Assembly (NCBI GenBank): GCA_002342585.1
Contig: DDQG01000005.1
Coordinates: 1-59,559, forward strand
Source of the DNA: Prevotellaceae bacterium UBA2448
GTDB lineage: Bacteria; Bacteroidota; Bacteroidia; Bacteroidales; Bacteroidaceae
Length of the DNA: 59,559 bases
Direction of reading: 5' to 3'
Made by a program: the position numbers and the translations under genes. The notes below the pieces were generated by a model, which saw only the letters and a list, made by a program, of their open reading frames with translations, was not told the origin of the DNA and made no database searches. Positions 25,778 to 34,980 of this stretch are shown one piece after another. Numbering within the stretch: position 1 is the first letter of the stretch; each line of letters begins with the position of its first letter.

Positions 25778-25809
25778 TTTGTAGTTTGACTATTAAGTCA
25801 TACCTTTGC
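25778..25809 (+). promoter_or_regulatory. Promoter for the tRNA-Pro/tRNA-Val unit
   Basis: TTTG at 25778-25781 and TACCTTTGC at 25801-25809 with a 19-base spacer. Nearly the same promoter sequence (TTTATTTTGTAG then TACCTTTGC) precedes the tRNA-Gln gene. Confidence 0.75.
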
Positions 25810-25860
25810 ACTCGGTTTTGAAAACAGGGGTTCGCAACGGCGGATTTCTTCAAATACCAT

Positions 25861-25933
25861 CGGGATGTAGTACAGTTGGTAGTATACTTGGTTTGGGACC
25901 AAGGGGTCGCACGTTCGAGTCGTGTCATCCCGA
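25861..25933 (+). tRNA. tRNA-Pro (anticodon TGG)
   Basis: A 73-nt cloverleaf: acceptor CGGGATG/CATCCCG, anticodon stem CTTGG/CCAAG around the loop TTTGGGA, T-arm with GTTCGAGTC, discriminator A. No CCA is encoded. It shares a promoter with tRNA-Val 40 bp downstream. Confidence 0.95.
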
Positions 25934-25973
25934 CTAATTCGAAAGGGAGTTAATCCCCTAGTTAGAAACGAAA

Positions 25974-26048
25974 GGGCGTTTAGCTCAGCTGGTTCAGAGC
26001 ATCTGCCTTACAAGCAGAGGGTCGGCGGTTCGAATCCGTCAACGCCCA
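25974..26048 (+). tRNA. tRNA-Val (anticodon TAC)
   Basis: A 75-nt cloverleaf: acceptor GGGCGTT/AACGCCC, D-arm AGCTCAGCTGGTTCAGAGC, anticodon stem CTGC/GCAG around CTTACAA, T-arm GGTTCGAATCC, discriminator A. A strong terminator follows at 26058. Confidence 0.96.
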
Positions 26049-26057
26049 CTTGATGAC

Positions 26058-26081
26058 GAGAGCAAATAGCTCTCTTTTTTT
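26058..26081 (+). terminator. Terminator of the tRNA-Pro/tRNA-Val unit
   Basis: GAGAGC (26058-26063) and GCTCTC (26069-26074) enclose AAATA and run into seven T residues. Confidence 0.9.
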
Positions 26082-26164
26082 ATGTTTTCACTTTTATGAC
26101 TATTTCCTTTGTTAAAAGTGTGAAATGTTCCTTGTTTCATATTATTATTTTTCTAAATATTTTG

Positions 26165-26173
26165 TAACTTCGC
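26165..26173 (+). promoter_or_regulatory. Promoter -7 box for parA-parB
   Basis: TAACTTCGC lies about 25 nt before the parA start. Confidence 0.5.
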
Positions 26174-26197
26174 ACCCAATTACGTAAAAAAGATTAG

Positions 26198-26968
26198 ATG
26201 GTAATGGGAAAGATTATTGCTTTGGCAAATCAGAAAGGTGGTGTAGGTAAGACTACTACTACTATCAACCTTGCTGCTTCGTTGGCAACACTGGGAAAGA
26301 AAGTTCTTGTTGTTGATGCGGACCCGCAGGCTAATGCCTCTTCGGGTATGGGTGTTGATATCCAGCAGGTAGATGCATCTATATATGACTGTATTGTAGG
26401 CCGCATTGATCCTCATGAAGCTATTTACACATCAGATATTGACGGACTTGACATCCTGCCAAGTCATATTGATTTGGTTGGTGCAGAGATAGAGATGCTA
26501 AATATAGAGCACAGGGAGAAAGTATTGAAAAAGGTGCTTGATCCGTTGCTCAAAGAATATGATTACATCTTCATCGACTGTTCTCCATCATTAGGTCTTA
26601 TCACTGTAAACTCTCTTGTAGCAGCTGATTCGGTTATTATTCCTGTTCAGTGTGAATATTTTGCACTTGAGGGAATCAGTAAACTGTTGAATACAATTAA
26701 GATAATTAAGACAAAACTTAATCCAAGGCTTGAAATAGAAGGATTCCTGCTTACTATGTTCGACTCTCGCCTTCGCCTTGCCAATCAGATTTATGACGAG
26801 GTGAAACGTCATTTCCAGGGTTTGGTGTTCAAGACAGTTATTCAGCGAAATGTTAAGTTGAGCGAAGCTCCCAGTCACGGAGTTCCTTGTATCCTCTACG
26901 ACTCATCATCAGCGGGTGCAAAGAGCTATATAGCTTTGGCAAAAGAAATAGATAAAGCAAAGAAATAA
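26198..26968 (+). CDS. parA: Chromosome partitioning ATPase ParA (Soj)
   Basis: ParA drives segregation of ParB-parS complexes along the nucleoid. The 256-residue protein has the deviant Walker A KGGVGKTTTTINLAASLA, Walker B DYIFIDCSPSLG, and VQCEYFALEG. The ATG at 26204 (MGKIIALANQKGG) is an equally good start. It is followed after 2 bp by parB. Confidence 0.95.
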   Translation: MVMGKIIALANQKGGVGKTTTTINLAASLATLGKKVLVVDADPQANASSGMGVDIQQVDASIYDCIVGRIDPHEAIYTSDIDGLDILPSHIDLVGAEIEMLNIEHREKVLKKVLDPLLKEYDYIFIDCSPSLGLITVNSLVAADSVIIPVQCEYFALEGISKLLNTIKIIKTKLNPRLEIEGFLLTMFDSRLRLANQIYDEVKRHFQGLVFKTVIQRNVKLSEAPSHGVPCILYDSSSAGAKSYIALAKEIDKAKK

Positions 26969-26970
26969 TC

Positions 26971-27849
26971 ATGGCAGTAAAAAAGAAATTTGCATTAGGC
27001 AGAGGACTCGATGCTCTGATTTCTACAGAAGAAATCACTACGGGCGGTTCTTCAAGCATAAACGAGATAGATATAAACCTTATTGATGCTAATCCTAATC
27101 AGCCTCGTCGCGAATTTGACGAAGAGACATTGCAGGAATTGGCAGACTCTATCGAGGAGATAGGAATCGTACAACCTATTACATTACGAGAACTCGATAA
27201 TGGTCGCTATCAGATTATTGCAGGTGAACGTCGTTGGCGTGCATCAATGAAGGTCGGACTGAAGACTATTCCAGCCTACATCCGTACAGCAGACGATGAG
27301 AATGTCATGGAGATGGCTCTGATTGAGAATATTCAGCGTCAGGACCTTAATTCACTTGAAATTGCACTTGCTTACCAGCATCTGATAGATCATTATGGAC
27401 TTACTCAGGAAAAACTGAGTGATCGTGTTGGTAAGAAGCGTGCTACTGTAGCCAACTATCTTCGTCTTTTGAAGTTGCCAGCTCCTGTACAAGTGGCACT
27501 TCAGAATCGTACTATAGATACTGGTCATGCTCGTGCACTCTTGGCTCTTGAAGACCCTAAGGCTCAGGTTGCCCTATTCCGTGATGTAATGCAGAAAGGC
27601 TATTCTGTTCGTCAGGTAGAAGATATTATAAAGAAAATCAAATCAGGCGAAATAGACATGAAGACATCTCGCAAAAGCATTCCGGTCTCACTTCCGAAAG
27701 AATTTGAAGTGATGCGAGGACAACTTTCTCAGGCGTTGGATGCCAATGTAAAGATGTCGATTGGAGTGGGGAATAGCGGAAAACTCACACTATCGTTTAA
27801 GAATGCTGACGATTTGAAAGCTCTTATCCAGAAGATATTGAATAATTAA
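26971..27849 (+). CDS. parB: Chromosome partitioning protein ParB (Spo0J)
   Basis: ParB is the CTP-dependent clamp that loads on parS sites near the origin. The 292-residue protein has the N-terminal CTPase fold with the GERRWRA motif, the helix-turn-helix region (LTQEKLSDRVGKKRATVANYLRLLKLP), and a C-terminal dimerisation domain. Co-transcribed with parA. No convincing parS site was found in the window. Confidence 0.95.
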   Translation: MAVKKKFALGRGLDALISTEEITTGGSSSINEIDINLIDANPNQPRREFDEETLQELADSIEEIGIVQPITLRELDNGRYQIIAGERRWRASMKVGLKTIPAYIRTADDENVMEMALIENIQRQDLNSLEIALAYQHLIDHYGLTQEKLSDRVGKKRATVANYLRLLKLPAPVQVALQNRTIDTGHARALLALEDPKAQVALFRDVMQKGYSVRQVEDIIKKIKSGEIDMKTSRKSIPVSLPKEFEVMRGQLSQALDANVKMSIGVGNSGKLTLSFKNADDLKALIQKILNN

Positions 27850-27863
27850 GAAACCAACAGGGG

Positions 27864-28634
27864 TTGAAACGTTTGTTGACATATATTGTTATGTTGTTTG
27901 TATGTGTAGAGATGTCCGCACAGACAATAGACAGTATTGTGGCCCAACCAGCGGTAATGACTACCCATATAGCGACAAACGATTCTGTACATATCAATCA
28001 GGTATCTGACAGCATCAGTACTGTAGATCACGAAGGAGTTGTAGAAGTGGATACCGTAGGTGCAGATGTTATAAAACTGACAGCTCCTGATGTACAGACA
28101 GCAACACAAGTTATAGACACAAAACGTTGGATTCCAGATCCAAAACGTGCTCTGTGGTTGGCAATAGTTCTTCCTGGTGCTGGACAGATTTACAATCGTA
28201 AATACTGGAAACTGCCACTTATTTACGGAGGATTTATAGGTTGTGCATATGCACTTATGTGGAATGGAACCATGTATCGTGACTATTCTCAAGCCTATCA
28301 GGACATCATGGACAACGATGCTAATACCAAGAGTTATGAAGATTTCCTTCCTGTCGGTTATGACGTTGATAGCCGTCTTGAGTATTTGCAGAATCTTTTT
28401 AAAAGAAAGAAAAACTACTTTCGTCGTTATCGCGACTTAAGTATTATTGCCATGATTGGAGTATATCTCCTCTCAATAGTTGATGCCTATGTGGATGCAG
28501 AACTATCCAGCTTCGATATTTCTCGCGACTTAACAATGAAAGTTCGTCCTACCATATTCAATGAACGGCATAGTGCGAGGGGTAGTGGGATGAACGTGAA
28601 CAGATACGGTTTACAGTGTAGTCTGAATTTTTAG
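27864..28634 (+). CDS. DUF5683 family membrane protein
   Basis: A 256-residue exported or membrane protein starting at a TTG codon (27864), which gives the signal peptide MKRLLTYIVMLFVCVEMSAQ; the next ATG would truncate it. After a low-complexity region it carries the DUF5683 core (LAIVLPGAGQIYNRKYWKLP, then a hydrophobic segment and MWNGTMYRDYSQAYQDIM). In Bacteroidales this family often lies between parB and the relA/spoT gene, as here (14 and 18 bp gaps). Function is unknown. Confidence 0.8.
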   Translation: MKRLLTYIVMLFVCVEMSAQTIDSIVAQPAVMTTHIATNDSVHINQVSDSISTVDHEGVVEVDTVGADVIKLTAPDVQTATQVIDTKRWIPDPKRALWLAIVLPGAGQIYNRKYWKLPLIYGGFIGCAYALMWNGTMYRDYSQAYQDIMDNDANTKSYEDFLPVGYDVDSRLEYLQNLFKRKKNYFRRYRDLSIIAMIGVYLLSIVDAYVDAELSSFDISRDLTMKVRPTIFNERHSARGSGMNVNRYGLQCSLNF

Positions 28635-28652
28635 AATAATAAATTAGTTCCT

Positions 28653-30884
28653 ATGGAAGACGAGTATAAACTTACGCCAGAACAAGAAGATAAGATGGTT
28701 GAAGAATCATTTCAGTGTCTTATCGATTCTTACTTAGCAACAAAACACAGAAAGAAAGTCGATATCATCACGAAGGCTTTCAATTTTGCCAAGCATGCTC
28801 ATAAAGGTGTGCGTCGTCTTTCAGGTGAACCATATATTATGCACCCACTGGCAGTAGCTCGTATTGTCAGTTCCGAGATAGGACTTGGTAGCACCTCTAT
28901 ATGTTCTGCTTTGCTTCATGATGTAGTAGAAGACACAGATTATACTGTTGAGGACATAGAGAATATGTTTGGTCCGAAGATAGCTCAGATTGTTGACGGA
29001 CTTACAAAGATTTCAGGAGGTATCTTTGGTGACCATGCTTCAGCTCAGGCAGAAAACTTCAAGAAACTCCTGCTCACGATGAGTGATGATATCCGTGTTA
29101 TCCTTATTAAGATAGCAGACCGCCTTCATAACATGCGCACACTTGGTGCTCAGGCTCCAAATAAACGATATAAAATTGCAGGAGAAACGCTGTATATTTA
29201 TGCACCTCTTGCAAATCGCCTTGGTCTTAACAAGATAAAAGGTGAGTTGGAAGACCTAAGTTTTAAGTATGAACATCCTGATGAGTATGAAGCCATTGTG
29301 AGTAAACTGGCTGATACTGAGGCAGAACGTAACACTATCTTCGACACCTTTACTGCTCCAATACGTAAGCAGCTTGACGCTATAGGACTAGATTATCAGA
29401 TTATTCAGCGCGTAAAGAGTCCTTATTCTATATGGCGTAAGATGCAGACAAAGCATATTACCTTCGAGGAGGTTTATGACATTCTTGCTGTACGTATTAT
29501 ATTTACTCCGAAAATAGAGGCTGACGAACTGAATGAATGTTTCGATATATATGTGGGACTCTGTAAAATTTACACTTCTCATCCGGATCGTTTGCGCGAC
29601 TGGGTAAGTCATCCTAAGGCTAATGGTTATCAGGCACTTCATGTCACTCTGATGTCTCCAAAGGGTGAGTGGATAGAGGTTCAGATTCGTTCTCAGCGAA
29701 TGGATGAGATAGCAGAAAAGGGACTTGCTGCCCATTGGAAATATAAGGAAGGTGAGAAGACGGAGACTACTGCAGAACTAGAGTTGGATAAATGGCTTAC
29801 CACAATTAAGGAAATCCTTGACGACCCACAACCGGACGCTATGGACTTCCTTGACACTATCAAGTTGAATCTGTTTGCCAGTGAGATTTTCGTATTTACG
29901 CCAAAAGGTGAACTGCGTACTATGCCGGCTGGTAGTACTACTCTTGACTTTGCTTTCACTATCCACACCTTCGTAGGTAGCCATTGTATTGGTGCTAAGG
30001 TAAATCATAAACTGGTGCCAATAAGTCATCAGCTTCAGAGTGGAGATCAGGTGGAAATCCTTACTTCCAAGTCTGCTCATCCTACCCGTGAATGGCTCTC
30101 CTATGCTACTACAGCAAAGGCAACCACAAAGATACTTGCTATCCTACGACGCGAGGAACGCGATGCAAGTCGTAAGGGTGAAGAGATATTCAAACTCTTC
30201 ATGAGTGAAAACGACATAGCTATCGATAGTACTGTGTATGATAAGTTGTGTAAGTTGCACGATTTCCGCAAGCCAGACCAACTCTTTATTGCTATTGGAC
30301 AGGGAAAGGTTCAGTTGGGAGCTGCAGATTTGAACCAGCTGAAGGAAAAGAAATCACAGAGTTGGAAACGTTTATTTTCGTTTGGAAATAAGAATGAGGA
30401 TGTGCCTCTTGACCAGCCTGTAGAAAAAATAGATCGCAAGAAAACTATTGTCCTTACTGACGAATCACTTAAGACTCAATACCATTTGTCCGAGTGTTGC
30501 CGACCTATACCAGGGGACGATATAATGGGGTATATCGACGATGATAATCAAATAGTTATTCATAAGGTTCAATGTTCCGAAACTCCTATTTTGAAGTCAA
30601 CTCACGGCAATCGTGTTCTTAGTGCTCGTTGGGCTACAAGTGAGAATGCAGAGTTCCCAGTAGATATAAACATAAAGGGTATAGACAACAAGGGAATTCT
30701 GTTTGGAATTACAAAGGTTATCTCAGAGGTAAACGACATAAACATCAGCAATCTTAAAGTAGATTGCAAAGATGGACTTTTTGATTGTACTGTTCAGGTA
30801 TATGTGCATAATCGAAAAGGAGCTCGTACCCTAATCTCTGCATTGTCAAAAGTAAGTGGAGTAAAAGAAGTTAGCAGAATCTAA
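28653..30884 (+). CDS. Bifunctional (p)ppGpp synthetase/hydrolase (RelA/SpoT family)
   Basis: Makes and degrades the stringent-response alarmone. The 743-residue protein shows the family order: HD hydrolase domain (YIMHPLAVA, LLHDVVEDT), synthetase domain (RVKSPYSIWRKMQTK, DILAVRIIF), TGS domain (VFTPKGELRTMPAGSTTLDFAF), a conserved Cys-containing region (LSECCRPIPGDDIMGYI) and a C-terminal ACT domain. The intact HD motif indicates hydrolase activity; synthetase motifs also look intact. Ends 10 bp from the convergent rsmA. Confidence 0.95.
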   Translation: MEDEYKLTPEQEDKMVEESFQCLIDSYLATKHRKKVDIITKAFNFAKHAHKGVRRLSGEPYIMHPLAVARIVSSEIGLGSTSICSALLHDVVEDTDYTVEDIENMFGPKIAQIVDGLTKISGGIFGDHASAQAENFKKLLLTMSDDIRVILIKIADRLHNMRTLGAQAPNKRYKIAGETLYIYAPLANRLGLNKIKGELEDLSFKYEHPDEYEAIVSKLADTEAERNTIFDTFTAPIRKQLDAIGLDYQIIQRVKSPYSIWRKMQTKHITFEEVYDILAVRIIFTPKIEADELNECFDIYVGLCKIYTSHPDRLRDWVSHPKANGYQALHVTLMSPKGEWIEVQIRSQRMDEIAEKGLAAHWKYKEGEKTETTAELELDKWLTTIKEILDDPQPDAMDFLDTIKLNLFASEIFVFTPKGELRTMPAGSTTLDFAFTIHTFVGSHCIGAKVNHKLVPISHQLQSGDQVEILTSKSAHPTREWLSYATTAKATTKILAILRREERDASRKGEEIFKLFMSENDIAIDSTVYDKLCKLHDFRKPDQLFIAIGQGKVQLGAADLNQLKEKKSQSWKRLFSFGNKNEDVPLDQPVEKIDRKKTIVLTDESLKTQYHLSECCRPIPGDDIMGYIDDDNQIVIHKVQCSETPILKSTHGNRVLSARWATSENAEFPVDINIKGIDNKGILFGITKVISEVNDINISNLKVDCKDGLFDCTVQVYVHNRKGARTLISALSKVSGVKEVSRI

Positions 30885-30894
30885 CTCTCAACTA

Positions 30895-31686
30895 TTAACT
30901 CCTAACTCCTAACTCCCTCTCAACTCTATTAGTTAGTTCCACATACTCAGCAACAGACAACTGTTCAGGTCTGCGGTTGAAAATCTCGTTCTCCAGCAGA
31001 GGACAATCCTTTGGAAGGATTTGTTTCATTCCGTTTCGCATCATCTTTCTTCTCATTGTGAACACAGTCTTTACGATTTTGCGGAACAGTTGTTCGTTAC
31101 ATCCCAGCGAAGCAGCTCCATTGCGTTTCATGCATATTACGGCACTCTTCACCTTTGGTGGCGGGTTGAACACATGTTCGTGTACTGTGAAGAGATACTC
31201 TACATCGTACCAAGCCTGAATCAGAATGCTCAGTACTCCATATGCCTTCGAACCAGGTTTTGCAGCGATTCTTTCTGCCACTTCCTTCTGAATCATACCT
31301 GTACAGCAAGGAACTAAATCCTTGTGTTCCAGCATATGAAAGAAAATCTGGCTCGATATGTTGTAAGGATAATTTCCTGTAAGTACGAAAGGCTTGCCAT
31401 CGAATACATTTTTCAAGTCCAACTGCAAGAAATCTGCTTCGATAATGTCATCTTTTAGAGTGGGGAAGTGTTCCTGCAGGTATGGAACCGATTCTCTGTC
31501 TATCTCCACAACCTTTAGTTTTCTGTCTTTTTTCATCAGAAATTGTGTAAGCACACCCATGCCCGGACCTACCTCCAGTACCGGAATGGAGGGACATGCA
31601 TCTACTGTGTCAGCTATCTTGCTTGCTATTTGCAGATCAGTTAAAAAGTGCTGACCTAAAAACTTCTTTGGCTTTACGCTATTCAT
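30895..31686 (-). CDS. rsmA: 16S rRNA dimethyladenosine transferase RsmA (KsgA)
   Basis: Dimethylates two adenines in helix 45 of 16S rRNA using SAM, a late step of 30S assembly. The 263-residue protein starts MNSVKPKKFLGQHFL, has the SAM loop LEVGPGMGVLTQFL, and the catalytic motif NYPYNISSQIF in place of the usual NLPY. The C-terminal RNA-binding helices are present. Transcribed from one half of a palindromic promoter shared with the divergent flippase-like gene. Confidence 0.95.
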   Translation of the reverse strand: MNSVKPKKFLGQHFLTDLQIASKIADTVDACPSIPVLEVGPGMGVLTQFLMKKDRKLKVVEIDRESVPYLQEHFPTLKDDIIEADFLQLDLKNVFDGKPFVLTGNYPYNISSQIFFHMLEHKDLVPCCTGMIQKEVAERIAAKPGSKAYGVLSILIQAWYDVEYLFTVHEHVFNPPPKVKSAVICMKRNGAASLGCNEQLFRKIVKTVFTMRRKMMRNGMKQILPKDCPLLENEIFNRRPEQLSVAEYVELTNRVERELGVRS

Positions 31687-31700
31687 TAAAATAAAAATAT

Positions 31701-31745
31701 GTACCTTTGTGGTGCAAAGGTACGGTTAAGTTGGAACAATGCAAA
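31701..31745. promoter_or_regulatory. Symmetric divergent promoter between rsmA and the flippase-like gene
   Basis: GTACCTTTG (31701-31709) and CAAAGGTAC (31715-31723) form a perfect inverted repeat around a 5-base centre. Each half is a -7 box: TACCTTTGT for the plus strand and TACCTTTGC for the minus strand. A minus-strand TTTG lies at 31742-31745, 19 bases upstream of its -7 box; the plus-strand one has no clear partner. Confidence 0.7.
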
Positions 31746-31792
31746 AAATCTAATCCATTTCCGTCTCTTCTCCTGCCTTTACATGTGGAAAA

Positions 31793-32776
31793 ATGAGTAA
31801 TGCATCTATAAAGAAGACTATAAACATTGTCATCCCGTTCTTACTGGGTGGCGGCATTCTGTATTGGATGTATCGCGATTTCGACTTCTCTGCATTTCGC
31901 CAGACTTTTGTCAATGATGTGAAATGGGGGTGGTTGCTTTTCTCGCTTGTCTTTGGCATAGCTGCTCAGATATTCCGTGCTTTACGTTGGAAACAATCTC
32001 TCGAACCACTTGGTGAGAATCCTCGTCTCTCCGATTGCATTCATGGAGTATTCATCTCCTATGCATCCAGTTTGATTATTCCCCGAAGTGGTGAGTTCAC
32101 TCGTTGTGCTATCCTCTCTAAATATGATGGCACATCATTCTCCAAGGCTTTCGGAACAGTAGTTACAGAACGAATTATCGACTCTGCCTTGCTGCTTCTT
32201 TTTGCTCTTTGTGTCATGCTCAGTCAGTTGAAAGTGTTCCTTCGTTTCTTTGATGCTACAGGCACAGATATTGTTGGTTTCCTCAATAGTTTCACAACTA
32301 CTGGATATATAGTGACAATCCTCTGTCTCATAGTCACTTTGCTGTTCCTGTGGTATTCACTTCGTAAGGTTCGCATACTTTCAGGACTATGGCAAACACT
32401 TGAAAATGTGAAAGAAGGCATTATGTCCTTGCGAGGAGTGAGAAATAAACCTCTGTTGGCATTCTACTCAGTAATGATATGGGTTTGCTACTTCCTGCAT
32501 TATGCATTCACATTTCCTGCCTTTGCCTTTATAAGTAGCATGGGACTGACAGTAGCAGTTGTCAGTTTCATTGTAGGCAGCATATCTGTTATAGTGCCTA
32601 CGCCAAACGGAGCAGGTCCTTGGCATTTTGCCGTGAAGACAATACTAGTACTTTATGGAGCAGCTGCTACAGATGCTGTAGCCTTCGTACTTATAGTACA
32701 TACCGTGCAGACAGCTCTCATTCCGTTGCTGGGAATATATTCTCTTGCAATGTTGGGAATTCGTCGCAGCAGATAA
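31793..32776 (+). CDS. Lysylphosphatidylglycerol synthase/flippase-like membrane protein (UPF0104)
   Basis: A 327-residue inner-membrane protein of the family that includes the transmembrane part of MprF and YbhN. About eight hydrophobic segments are seen; family-like motifs are LRALRWKQSLEPLG, SLIIPRSGEFTRC, and VPTPNGAGPWHFAVK. Members translocate or modify lipids; the exact substrate is unknown. It probably forms an operon with pepD (36 bp gap). Confidence 0.82.
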   Translation: MSNASIKKTINIVIPFLLGGGILYWMYRDFDFSAFRQTFVNDVKWGWLLFSLVFGIAAQIFRALRWKQSLEPLGENPRLSDCIHGVFISYASSLIIPRSGEFTRCAILSKYDGTSFSKAFGTVVTERIIDSALLLLFALCVMLSQLKVFLRFFDATGTDIVGFLNSFTTTGYIVTILCLIVTLLFLWYSLRKVRILSGLWQTLENVKEGIMSLRGVRNKPLLAFYSVMIWVCYFLHYAFTFPAFAFISSMGLTVAVVSFIVGSISVIVPTPNGAGPWHFAVKTILVLYGAAATDAVAFVLIVHTVQTALIPLLGIYSLAMLGIRRSR

Positions 32777-32812
32777 ACATTGAAAAGACATTAAACTAAT
32801 ACATTATACATT

Positions 32813-34273
32813 ATGGAAGTAAAAGATTTAACCCCACAAGTTGTTTGGCGCAATTTCTATAGCCTCACACAGATTCCTCGTCCTTCTGGCAAAACTCAGC
32901 GAGTAGCACAGTTCATAGCAGATTTTGCTCAGTCTCATGGTGCTGAAGCACAGATAGATGAGGCTGGCAATGTACTTATCCGTAAGGCAGCTACTCCAGG
33001 TTACGAAAAACGTGCAATCACACTCCTGCAGGCTCATATGGATATGGTTCCTCAGAAGACAAAGGAGTCAAACCACAACTTCGAAACCGATCCGATTGAA
33101 GCCTATGTAGATGGTGAGTGGGTAACAGCTCGCAACACTACTCTTGGAGCTGATGATGGTATGGGAGTTGCAGCAGCTATGGCTATCATCGAGGATGAAA
33201 CCGTAGAACATGGACCTCTCGAGATACTCATCACTCGCGACGAGGAGACAGGCATGGAAGGTGCTTTCGGTCTTAAGGCAGGAGTACTGAAAAGCAAATA
33301 CCTGCTTAATCTCGATTCCGAAATGGAAGGTGAAATCACCATTGGTTGTGCAGGAGGTGAAGATGTGTATGCAGACATGCAGTATCAGCCTATGAATGTA
33401 GAACCAGATGGTATGCTGGCATACAATGTTTCTGTAAAACATCTGCATGGAGGCCACTCTGGTATTGAGATTCATAAGGGTTATGCTAATGCCAACAAAC
33501 TGATGGCTCGTTTCCTCTTTGCTGCCGTAAATATGCGTATAGCTCTGCTAAGTAGCATGCATGGAGGTAATATGCTCAATGCTATACCTCGCGATTGTGA
33601 GGCTATTGTGGTAGTTCCACAAAAGGATCAGCAGGCTTTCCTCGACCTTGTTACTAAATGTCTTGATACATTCAATGCAGAATATCGTGATGTAGAAGGC
33701 AAGGACATAGAGTTTGGAGCAACTCCTTGCGATATGCCTCAGACTGTTGTTCCTGTTGAAATTCAGGAGAATCTCATCAATGCTCTGATGACTTGTCACG
33801 ATGGAGTGCTTCGCTACATACCGACTATTCCTGATCTTGTAGAGACATCCTGCAACCTCTCAATTGTGGATATTGACGAAGGTAAGGCAAAGGTAAGCCT
33901 CCTTGCTCGTTCTTCTCAAGACAGCATGAAACAATATCTCTGTAATGGTCTGTTGGCTTGTTTCTCTATGGCAGGCATGCATGTGTCGCTCGAAGGAGCC
34001 TATAGTGGCTGGCAACCCAATCCTTCAAGCCGTCTTGTGGATATTATGGTTCAGATATACGAACGCCTCTTTGGCAATCGTCCTGTGGTAGGTGCTTGTC
34101 ATGCAGGTCTCGAATGTGGCATCATTGGCGCAAAATATCCAGAAATGGATATGGTTAGTTTCGGACCAACCCAACTTGCCATTCATACTCCAGACGAACG
34201 GGTAAACATTCAGACTGTTCAGAAGTTCTACAGCTTCATCCTCGAAATTCTGAAAAATATCCCAGAAGCCTAA
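32813..34273 (+). CDS. pepD: Aminoacyl-histidine dipeptidase PepD (M20 family)
   Basis: A 486-residue cytosolic zinc dipeptidase that cleaves Xaa-His dipeptides such as carnosine. Metal and catalytic motifs of the M20 family are seen: LLQAHMDMVPQ, GADDGMGVAAAMAI, TRDEETGMEGAFG, and a C-terminal CHAGLECGII. Length is normal for PepD. Downstream is a MerR gene after 24 bp. Confidence 0.93.
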   Translation: MEVKDLTPQVVWRNFYSLTQIPRPSGKTQRVAQFIADFAQSHGAEAQIDEAGNVLIRKAATPGYEKRAITLLQAHMDMVPQKTKESNHNFETDPIEAYVDGEWVTARNTTLGADDGMGVAAAMAIIEDETVEHGPLEILITRDEETGMEGAFGLKAGVLKSKYLLNLDSEMEGEITIGCAGGEDVYADMQYQPMNVEPDGMLAYNVSVKHLHGGHSGIEIHKGYANANKLMARFLFAAVNMRIALLSSMHGGNMLNAIPRDCEAIVVVPQKDQQAFLDLVTKCLDTFNAEYRDVEGKDIEFGATPCDMPQTVVPVEIQENLINALMTCHDGVLRYIPTIPDLVETSCNLSIVDIDEGKAKVSLLARSSQDSMKQYLCNGLLACFSMAGMHVSLEGAYSGWQPNPSSRLVDIMVQIYERLFGNRPVVGACHAGLECGIIGAKYPEMDMVSFGPTQLAIHTPDERVNIQTVQKFYSFILEILKNIPEA

Positions 34274-34297
34274 CTCTCAACTCTCAACTAAACACAT

Positions 34298-34645
34298 ATG
34301 GCTCTCAACTTAAACAAAGAAATCAAACTGTACTACTCCATAAGCGAGGTGGCACAGATGTTCAATGTCTCAGAAACTCTTTTGCGCTATTGGGAAAAAG
34401 AATTCCCAAACATTAAGCCAGAGAAGGGTGGTAGAGGAATTCGTCAGTACTCCAAAGAAGATGTTGAACAGGTTGAAATAGTCTATAACCTCGTAAAAGT
34501 TCGCGGACTTACCCTCCAGGGAGCTCGCGATGCCATCAAGTCGCGAGGAAAACAGGTTAAGTCAACAGTTGACATTGTGAATCGTCTGACGAATGTCCGC
34601 AACGAATTGCAGGCACTCAACAAGCAACTCAACGGATTAGTGTAA
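34298..34645 (+). CDS. MerR family transcriptional regulator
   Basis: A 115-residue protein with the N-terminal winged helix-turn-helix of MerR proteins (YSISEVAQMFNVSETLLRYW, then GGRGIRQYSKEDVEQVE) and a short coiled tail, without a recognisable effector-binding domain. The target is unknown; being next to pepD does not prove it controls it. Confidence 0.85.
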   Translation: MALNLNKEIKLYYSISEVAQMFNVSETLLRYWEKEFPNIKPEKGGRGIRQYSKEDVEQVEIVYNLVKVRGLTLQGARDAIKSRGKQVKSTVDIVNRLTNVRNELQALNKQLNGLV

Positions 34646-34653
34646 ATATGGAG

Positions 34654-34674
34654 TTCGACGGTTTTCCCGTCGAA
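34654..34674. terminator. Hairpin between the MerR gene and the convergent small gene
   Basis: TTCGACGG (34654-34661) and CCGTCGAA (34667-34674) form a perfect 8-bp stem over TTTTC. A related hairpin (CGACGG/CCGTCG over TTCCG) lies at 36173-36189 between lpxB and surE, so this is a repeated intergenic element. Confidence 0.6.
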
Positions 34675-34677
34675 TAG

Positions 34678-34926
34678 TCAGTTTTCAATTACCTTTCCTT
34701 GTTCTATAAGAGCTTCTCTTACATTGAACAGGAAACGTAATTGTCCTGAGTATGTGGGGTTTTCGGGCTTTGCGAAAGCAACAGTTCGCGAACCCTCAAC
34801 CAAAGTCTTCACATCATTCACTTTTATTCCATGACCCATGTCGATGGAATTCTCATATTTTTGTTCGTCGAACCACTTGTACAGTTCTTTCATCTCTTCT
34901 AAAGTATAGCCTTTTTTAAATTCCAT
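34678..34926 (-). CDS. Small protein of unknown function
   Basis: An 82-residue soluble protein (MEFKKGYTLEEMKELYKWFD..., with IDMGHGIKVNDVKTLVEGS). It recalls small Bacteroidales proteins of the DUF6965 type, a tentative impression. It lies 54 bp from the end of lpxB on the same strand and may belong to the surE-lpxB transcript. Confidence 0.6.
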   Translation of the reverse strand: MEFKKGYTLEEMKELYKWFDEQKYENSIDMGHGIKVNDVKTLVEGSRTVAFAKPENPTYSGQLRFLFNVREALIEQGKVIEN

Positions 34927-34980
34927 AATTATTTTAATTTCTTGGAGTTAACTTCTCCTTAACTTCACTTTAACTCCTCC

